A stretch of DNA of 64,000 nucleotides. Origin: Variovorax paradoxus EPS (GTDB lineage Bacteria > Pseudomonadota > Gammaproteobacteria > Burkholderiales > Burkholderiaceae_C). The translations under genes were made by a program, and so were the position numbers. The stretch is from positions 6,262,001-6,326,000 of the forward strand of contig NC_014931.1 of assembly GCF_000184745.1 (NCBI RefSeq), given 5' to 3'. Numbering within the stretch: position 1 is the stretch's first letter; each line of letters begins with the position of its first letter. Below the pieces are notes generated by a model. That model searched no databases and was not told the origin of the DNA. It saw only the letters and a program-made list of their open reading frames with translations. Below are positions 59,291 to 64,000 of the stretch, in pieces.

Positions 59291-59395
59291 AGGCGGCCGC
59301 CGCCGGGCCGCCCCAAGGCGAGCCGCGCCTCCCCCTCGGGGGGGTGGCGAATTACACGCAGCGAAGCGAAGTGAAAAGCCGGGGGGCTCTACAAA
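59291..59395. repeat. GC-rich convergent-junction element with hairpins
   Basis: 105 bases between the convergent META gene and purC, rich in palindromic parts (CCCCCTCGGGGG) and ending with GCCGGGGGGCTC. It looks like a dispersed intergenic element, but only one copy is visible here. Likely a two-way stop. Confidence 0.4.
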
Positions 59396-60301
59396 TCAGC
59401 CGGTGAGACGCTCCAGCGCCTCACGGTACTTGGCAGCAGTCTTCTCGATCACCTCAGCCGGCAAACGTGGCGCCGGTGGCGTCTTGTCCCAGGGCTTGCC
59501 GTTGATCTTGGTGGCCTCGAGCCAGTCGCGCACGAACTGCTTGTCGTAGCTCGGCGGATTGGTGCCAGCGGCCAGCGCGGCCTCGTAGCCTTCCACGGGC
59601 CAGTAACGCGAGCTGTCGGGCGTGAGCACTTCGTCCATCAGCACCAGCGTGCCGGCTTCGTCCAGGCCGAACTCGAACTTGGTGTCGGCAATGATCATTC
59701 CCTTGGTGAGAGCGATCTGCGCGGCGGTTTCGTAGATGGCGATGCTGGTCTCGCGGATCTGCTGGGCCAGCTTGGGGCCGACGATCTCGACCACGCGGTC
59801 GTAGCTGATGTTCTCGTCGTGCTCGCCGGCCGCGGCCTTGGCGGCGGGCGTGAAGATCGGGCGCGGCAGCTTGCTCGCGTTGGTCAGGCCTTCGGGCAGC
59901 GGCACGCCGCAGACCGAGCGCGATTCCTGGTATTCCTTCCAACCGCTGCCGGCGAGGTAGCCGCGCACCACGGCCTCGACCGGAATCGGCGTCAGGCGCT
60001 TGACCAGCATCGAGCGCTGGGTGACTTGCGGTACTTCCTCGGCGGTGACCACGCTCTCCGGCGCATCGCCGGTCAGATGGTTCGGGCAGAGCTGGCCGAG
60101 CCGCTCGAACCACCACAGCGCCATCTGCGTGAGGATCTCGCCCTTGCCGGGAATCGGCTCGCCCATGATCACGTCGAAGGCGCTGAGCCGGTCGCTCGCG
60201 ACCATCAGGATGCGGTCCTCGCCGACGGCGTAGTTGTCGCGCACCTTGCCGCGCGCAAGCAGGGGCAGGCTCTGGATGGAGGAGGTGTGGACGGTGGTCA
60301 T
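59396..60301 (-). CDS. purC: SAICAR synthase
   Basis: 301 residues. PurC joins CAIR and aspartate with ATP. Motifs: [60 protein letters not shown] and [13 protein letters not shown]. Normal length for the Gram-negative long form. Confidence 0.97.
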   Translation of the reverse strand: MTTVHTSSIQSLPLLARGKVRDNYAVGEDRILMVASDRLSAFDVIMGEPIPGKGEILTQMALWWFERLGQLCPNHLTGDAPESVVTAEEVPQVTQRSMLVKRLTPIPVEAVVRGYLAGSGWKEYQESRSVCGVPLPEGLTNASKLPRPIFTPAAKAAAGEHDENISYDRVVEIVGPKLAQQIRETSIAIYETAAQIALTKGMIIADTKFEFGLDEAGTLVLMDEVLTPDSSRYWPVEGYEAALAAGTNPPSYDKQFVRDWLEATKINGKPWDKTPPAPRLPAEVIEKTAAKYREALERLTG

Positions 60302-60363
60302 GGGCGCAAAGAGGGGGAGATGCTGTGGGGAAACGGGTGACGGGAAAGCGGATTGTGCGCGCA

Positions 60364-60388
60364 GAAAAAAGCCACCGCGAACGGTGGC
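60364..60388 (-). terminator. Intrinsic terminator after fba
   Basis: On the minus strand GCCACCG pairs with CGGTGGC (7 bp, four-base loop), followed by six T. It lies 22 bases beyond the fba stop codon. Confidence 0.9.
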
Positions 60389-60409
60389 CTTCGAATCGCG
60401 GGGAAGTTT

Positions 60410-61474
60410 TTAGACGACTTCCTGGGCCAGTTCGCCCTTGGCGTACTTGGCGGCGACCACCTGCAGCGTGTCGCCCTTGATCTTGGCGCCCTGGCCTTCG
60501 CAGCCGAACTCGATGTAGCGCTGCTTGCAGATCAGCTTGGCGGCTTCGCGCGCGGGCTTGAGCCATTCGCGGGCGTCGAACTTCTCGGGGTTCTCGGCCA
60601 GGAACTTGCGCACCGCGCCGGTCATGGCCAGGCGGATGTCGGTGTCGATGTTGATCTTGCGCACGCCGTGCTTGATGGCTTCCTGGATTTCCTTGACGGG
60701 CACGCCGTAGGTTTCCTTCATGTTGCCGCCGTACTGGCGAATGATCGCCAGCAGCTCCTGCGGCACGCTCGACGAGCCGTGCATCACCAGGTGGGTGTTG
60801 GGAATGCGGCGGTGAATTTCCTTGATGCGGTCGATCGCCAGGATGTCGCCGGTGGGCTCGCGGGTGAACTTGTAGGCGCCGTGGCTGGTGCCGATGGCGA
60901 TGGCCAGCGCGTCGATCTGGGTGCGCTTGACGAAGTCGGCGGCCTGCTCGGGGTCGGTGAGCAGCTGCTCGCGCGTCATGGTGTCGTCGGTGCCGTGGCC
61001 GTCTTCCTTGTCGCCCTTCATGGTCTCGAGCGAGCCGAGGCAGCCGAGCTCGCCTTCGACGGTCACGCCCAGGCGGTGGGCCATGTCGGACACCTTCTTG
61101 GTGACGTCCACGTTGTAGTCGTAGCTGGCGATGGTCTTGCCGTCGGCTTCGAGCGAGCCGTCCATCATGACCGAGCTGAAGCCCAGGTCGATGGCGCCCT
61201 TGCAGACGTCGGGGTTCTGGCCGTGGTCCTGGTGCATGACCAGCGGGATGTTCGGGTACTGCTCGATCGCGGCCTGGATCAGGTGCTTGATGAAGGCTTC
61301 GCCGGCGTATTTGCGGGCGCCTGCGCTGGCTTGCAGGATGACGGGGGCACCGGTTTCCTTGGCGGCCTCCATCACGGCCTGGACCTGTTCGAGATTGTTG
61401 ACGTTGAAGGCCGGGATGCCGTAGCCATTGGCTGCGGCGTGGTCCAGCAGTTCGCGCATCGAGACGAGTGCCAT
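60410..61474 (-). CDS. fba: Class II fructose-bisphosphate aldolase (Calvin-cycle type)
   Basis: 354 residues. The enzyme splits fructose 1,6-bisphosphate in glycolysis and runs backward in gluconeogenesis. Zinc ligands appear in [13 protein letters not shown] and [26 protein letters not shown] holds conserved acidic residues. The length and motifs fit the CbbA/Fba subtype of betaproteobacteria. Confidence 0.96.
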   Translation of the reverse strand: MALVSMRELLDHAAANGYGIPAFNVNNLEQVQAVMEAAKETGAPVILQASAGARKYAGEAFIKHLIQAAIEQYPNIPLVMHQDHGQNPDVCKGAIDLGFSSVMMDGSLEADGKTIASYDYNVDVTKKVSDMAHRLGVTVEGELGCLGSLETMKGDKEDGHGTDDTMTREQLLTDPEQAADFVKRTQIDALAIAIGTSHGAYKFTREPTGDILAIDRIKEIHRRIPNTHLVMHGSSSVPQELLAIIRQYGGNMKETYGVPVKEIQEAIKHGVRKINIDTDIRLAMTGAVRKFLAENPEKFDAREWLKPAREAAKLICKQRYIEFGCEGQGAKIKGDTLQVVAAKYAKGELAQEVV

Positions 61475-61538
61475 GGGAAATACCTCGCGGGAATTAGGGG
61501 AAAAAGAAGGCTGAAAGACGAGAAAAACTGCCGTAATT

Positions 61539-62468
61539 CTACCGAGGCCCCTTGTGGGACAGGACTGACGCCAACCCGAGGAAGTCCATGACCGGCGGCA
61601 GCACCGGACCGCCCAGCCACTGGATCGGCTTGCCGAACGCGCCGATCAGTGTCACATGGCTCAGGTTGTCGAACAGCCGCACCTGCACCGGAACACCGGC
61701 GGCGCGAAGGGCCGCGGCCATTTGTCCGGTGTTGCGGTCGGGGTAGACGAGGTTGTCCTTCGATGCCGCCATCAGCAGCGCGCGGGGCGAGGCCGCGCTG
61801 GCATGCGCCAGCGGCTGGGAGTCGCGCGGCGTGTTCGGCCAGTTGAAGGCGGCCTGTGCCTGCGGGTCGCCGATGGGCAGGAAGTCGTAGGGGCCGGCCA
61901 GGCCGATCCAGCCCGCGAGCTGCCTCGGGCTGGCGCCGAGTTCGCCGAGCCAGCGATCGTCCAGCGCCACCATCGCGGCGTTGTAGCCGCCCGAGCTGTG
62001 GCCCATCACGTAGACCTGCTTCGGGTCGGCGCCGAGCTGCGCGGCGTTGTCGAGCGCCCATTTCACGGCCAGCGCGCTGTCGCGCACGAAGACCGGGTAG
62101 GTGTAGGCAGGCGAGAGGCCGTAGTCGGGAATCACGACCACCGCGCCCCGGGCGGCCAGCGCCTCGCCGACGAACTTGTAGCTCGCGCGGTCGCCGCTGG
62201 TCCAGGTGCCGCCGAAGAAGAACACCACCAGCGGCCGCGCACCCCGTGCCGGCGGCGTGGCGGGCAGCGGCTGGTACACATCGAGCTGCTGCCGTGGCGC
62301 GGCGCCATAGGCAATGCCGCCCTGGAACTGGTAAGTGTCTTCCGGCACCAGCCCGTTGAGCACCTTGATCGGCGAGCAGGCCGACAGCACGGCGGCTGCG
62401 GTCACGGTAGAGGCGGTGGTGATGGCGCTGCGGCGCCGGCGCAGGGACGCGAAGGTGGGAAAGCTCAT
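61539..62468 (-). CDS. Esterase/lipase-like lipoprotein (alpha/beta hydrolase)
   Basis: 309 residues. Lipobox signal near AAAVLSAC. Oxyanion region [20 protein letters not shown] and nucleophile Ser in [16 protein letters not shown]; acid and His are near YPDRNTG and NLSHVTLIG. This fits the BD-FAE/HSL-like carboxylesterases. The ATG at 62468 is preferred over a longer shadow frame. Confidence 0.85.
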   Translation of the reverse strand: MSFPTFASLRRRRSAITTASTVTAAAVLSACSPIKVLNGLVPEDTYQFQGGIAYGAAPRQQLDVYQPLPATPPARGARPLVVFFFGGTWTSGDRASYKFVGEALAARGAVVVIPDYGLSPAYTYPVFVRDSALAVKWALDNAAQLGADPKQVYVMGHSSGGYNAAMVALDDRWLGELGASPRQLAGWIGLAGPYDFLPIGDPQAQAAFNWPNTPRDSQPLAHASAASPRALLMAASKDNLVYPDRNTGQMAAALRAAGVPVQVRLFDNLSHVTLIGAFGKPIQWLGGPVLPPVMDFLGLASVLSHKGPR

Positions 62469-62503
62469 CGCACCAGTACGCACGCGGGCGCGCCGCGGTT
62501 TCG

Positions 62504-62989
62504 TCAGATCGGAAGCTGCGTCGTCGACAGCACCTGCTTCAGGACCATGAAGGTGCGGATCTGCCGCACGCCCGGCAAGTACAGCAATTGCTCCGCGTGC
62601 AGGCGGTTGAAGCTGTCGTTGTCGCGGGTGCGCACGAGCATGAAATAGTCGAACTCGCCCGAGACCACGTGGCATTCGAGGCAGCCCGAGACCTTCTGCG
62701 CGGCCTTCTCGAAATCGGCAAAGGAGTCGGGCGTGGAGCGGTCGAGCACCACGCCGATCATCACCAGCATGCCGACCTCCAGCGCGTCCGGATCGAGCAG
62801 CGCGACGATGCCCTTGATGAACCCGGCCTCCTTCAGGCGCTCGACGCGGCGCAGGCATGCGGGGGCACTCAGATTGACCTTGGCGGCCAGCGCCACGTTC
62901 GATACCGAGGCATCGCGCTGCAGCGCGCGCAGGATGGCGCGATCGGTGCGATCAAGTTTCAATGAGGGACGCAACTTTGTTGTGCTCAT
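62504..62989 (-). CDS. acdR: Lrp/AsnC-family regulator AcdR
   Basis: 161 residues: N-terminal HTH (LDRTDRAILRALQRDASVSN, LSAPACLRRVERLKEAGFIK) and C-terminal RAM ligand-binding domain (SGEFDYFMLVRTRDNDSFNR). It is divergent from the ACC deaminase gene, the position of the known activator AcdR, which responds to ACC. Identity as AcdR rests on this context. Confidence 0.9.
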   Translation of the reverse strand: MSTTKLRPSLKLDRTDRAILRALQRDASVSNVALAAKVNLSAPACLRRVERLKEAGFIKGIVALLDPDALEVGMLVMIGVVLDRSTPDSFADFEKAAQKVSGCLECHVVSGEFDYFMLVRTRDNDSFNRLHAEQLLYLPGVRQIRTFMVLKQVLSTTQLPI

Positions 62990-63037
62990 GCAGCCATCCT
63001 TGAACTGAAAATCTTCGATCGACGAATCTTGCCTTCT

Positions 63038-63060
63038 TTTCTGCAGAAATCATTCAGAAA
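63038..63060. promoter_or_regulatory. Palindrome in the acdR-acdS intergenic region
   Basis: TTTCTGCAGAAA (63038-63049) is a perfect 12-bp palindrome in the 137-bp gap, followed by a related TTCAGAAA half at 63053. It is a good candidate for an Lrp-type (AcdR) binding site; promoter boxes were not securely located. Confidence 0.45.
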
Positions 63061-63126
63061 TTCGCAAGCACGTTGCGGGCGCTTCTTTCTACGATCAATG
63101 GCTTCAACCCCCTCGGAGCCGCGTCG

Positions 63127-64000
63127 ATGAACCTGAAGAAATTTCCCCGCCATGCCCTGACCTTCGGCCCCACGCCGATCCATCCGCTCAAGCGCCTGAG
63201 CGCCCACCTGGGCGGCAAGGTCGAGCTCTATGCCAAGCGCGAGGACTGCAACAGCGGCCTGGCCTTCGGCGGCAACAAGACCCGCAAGCTCGAATACCTG
63301 ATCCCCGAGGCGCTCGAAGGCGGCTACGACACGCTGGTGTCCATCGGCGGCATCCAGTCGAACCAGACCCGCCAGGTCGCCGCAGTGGCTGCGCACCTGG
63401 GCCTCAAGTGCGTGCTGGTGCAGGAGAACTGGGTCAACTACTCCGACGCGGTGTACGACCGGGTCGGCAACATCGAGATGTCCCGCATCATGGGCGCCGA
63501 CGTTCGGCTCGACGCCGCGGGCTTCGACATCGGCATCCGCAAGAGCTGGGAAGACGCGATGGAAAGCGTGCGCCAGGCCGGCGGCAAGCCTTTTCCGATT
63601 CCGGCGGGTTGCTCCGAGCATCCGAGGGGCGGCCTGGGCTTCGTGGCTTTCGCCGAAGAAGTGCGCCAGCAGGAAGCCGAACTGGGCTTCAAGTTCGACT
63701 ACGTCGTGGTCTGCGCGGTGACCGGCAGCACGCAGGCCGGCATGGTTGTCGGCTTCGCAGCCGACGGCCGCGCCGACCGCGTGATCGGCATCGACGCCTC
63801 GGCCAAGCCGCAGCAGACCTTCGAGCAGATCCTGCGTATCGCGAAGAACACCGCCGAACTGGTCGAGCTGGGCCGCGACATCACCGAGAAGGACGTGGTG
63901 CTCGATCGCCGCTTCGGCGGGCCCGAGTACGGGCTGCCGAACGAAGGCACGCTGGAGGCGATTCGCCTCTGCGCCCGCTTCGAGGGGATGCTGACCGACC
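63127..64000 (+). CDS. acdS: 1-aminocyclopropane-1-carboxylate deaminase (partial)
   Basis: The first 291 residues; the last roughly 47 lie beyond the window. AcdS breaks ACC, the precursor of plant ethylene, into ammonia and 2-oxobutyrate, which lets soil bacteria feed on root ACC and lower plant ethylene. The PLP lysine Lys51 ([12 protein letters not shown]) and Ser78/Asn79 ([12 protein letters not shown]) match the ACC deaminases, and the start [20 protein letters not shown] is typical. The residues that separate it from D-cysteine desulfhydrase (Glu295, Leu322) fall outside the window. Confidence 0.93.
   Translation, partial: MNLKKFPRHALTFGPTPIHPLKRLSAHLGGKVELYAKREDCNSGLAFGGNKTRKLEYLIPEALEGGYDTLVSIGGIQSNQTRQVAAVAAHLGLKCVLVQENWVNYSDAVYDRVGNIEMSRIMGADVRLDAAGFDIGIRKSWEDAMESVRQAGGKPFPIPAGCSEHPRGGLGFVAFAEEVRQQEAELGFKFDYVVVCAVTGSTQAGMVVGFAADGRADRVIGIDASAKPQQTFEQILRIAKNTAELVELGRDITEKDVVLDRRFGGPEYGLPNEGTLEAIRLCARFEGMLTD

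Overview
The window reads as chromosomal DNA of a GC-rich betaproteobacterium of the Comamonadaceae, most likely Variovorax or a close relative. This is inferred from the protein sequences of the ribosomal, ubiA, oxyR, recG and purEK genes, from the Calvin-cycle type class II aldolase, and from a divergent acdR/acdS (ACC deaminase) pair typical of plant-associated Variovorax. No plasmid, phage integrase or transposase gene was seen.

Layout. 0-2 kb: the end of a RidA-like gene, a DJ-1/AraC regulator and a divergent HD-domain protein. 2-11.1 kb: a long minus-strand ribosomal block, rplN to rplQ (the spc and alpha operons with secY and rpmJ), followed by an initiator tRNA gene and a strong terminator. 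A near-consensus sigma-70 promoter lies just before rplN, so this block starts its own transcript here; the S10 genes and infA are not beside it. 11.1-16.3 kb: a phytase-like lipoprotein with proC, then a MaoC hydratase, ubiA, dps and oxyR. 16.3-29.5 kb: accessory DNA between oxyR and recG. It holds a winged-helix protein with a degenerate nucleotidyltransferase-like domain, a ClC channel, a giant YadA-like trimeric adhesin with about 65 copies of an 18-residue stalk repeat and a one-base frameshift, gene remnants, and a subtilisin-type autotransporter protease.

29.5-38.2 kb: a LysE exporter, recG in an operon with a membrane-fused epimerase and a DUF4166 protein, queA-tgt (queuosine tRNA modification), and an SDR. 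38.2-44.7 kb: mostly uncharacterised envelope proteins, then a two-gene unit joining a ceramidase-like membrane protein to an LplT-PlsC fusion, suggestive of membrane lipid turnover. 44.8-56.1 kb: housekeeping genes (pyrF, a uracil-DNA glycosylase, rimI, tsaB, a DeoR regulator, a Nudix hydrolase, dacB, a lipoprotein hydrolase, sua5, purK, purE). 56.1-64 kb: a thioredoxin-TPR protein, a hipBA module, a META lipoprotein, purC, fba, an esterase lipoprotein, and acdR with the 5' part of acdS, cut by the window edge.

Two copies of a 60-bp palindromic element lie between convergent gene pairs (30.1 and 45.5 kb), and a different GC-rich element fills a third convergent junction (59.3 kb); all three probably act as two-way terminators. 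The most unusual parts are the adhesin with its higher-order repeat structure and frameshift, the accessory DNA in the oxyR-recG interval, terminator-like hairpins inside the alpha operon, and the lipid-related fusion operon.
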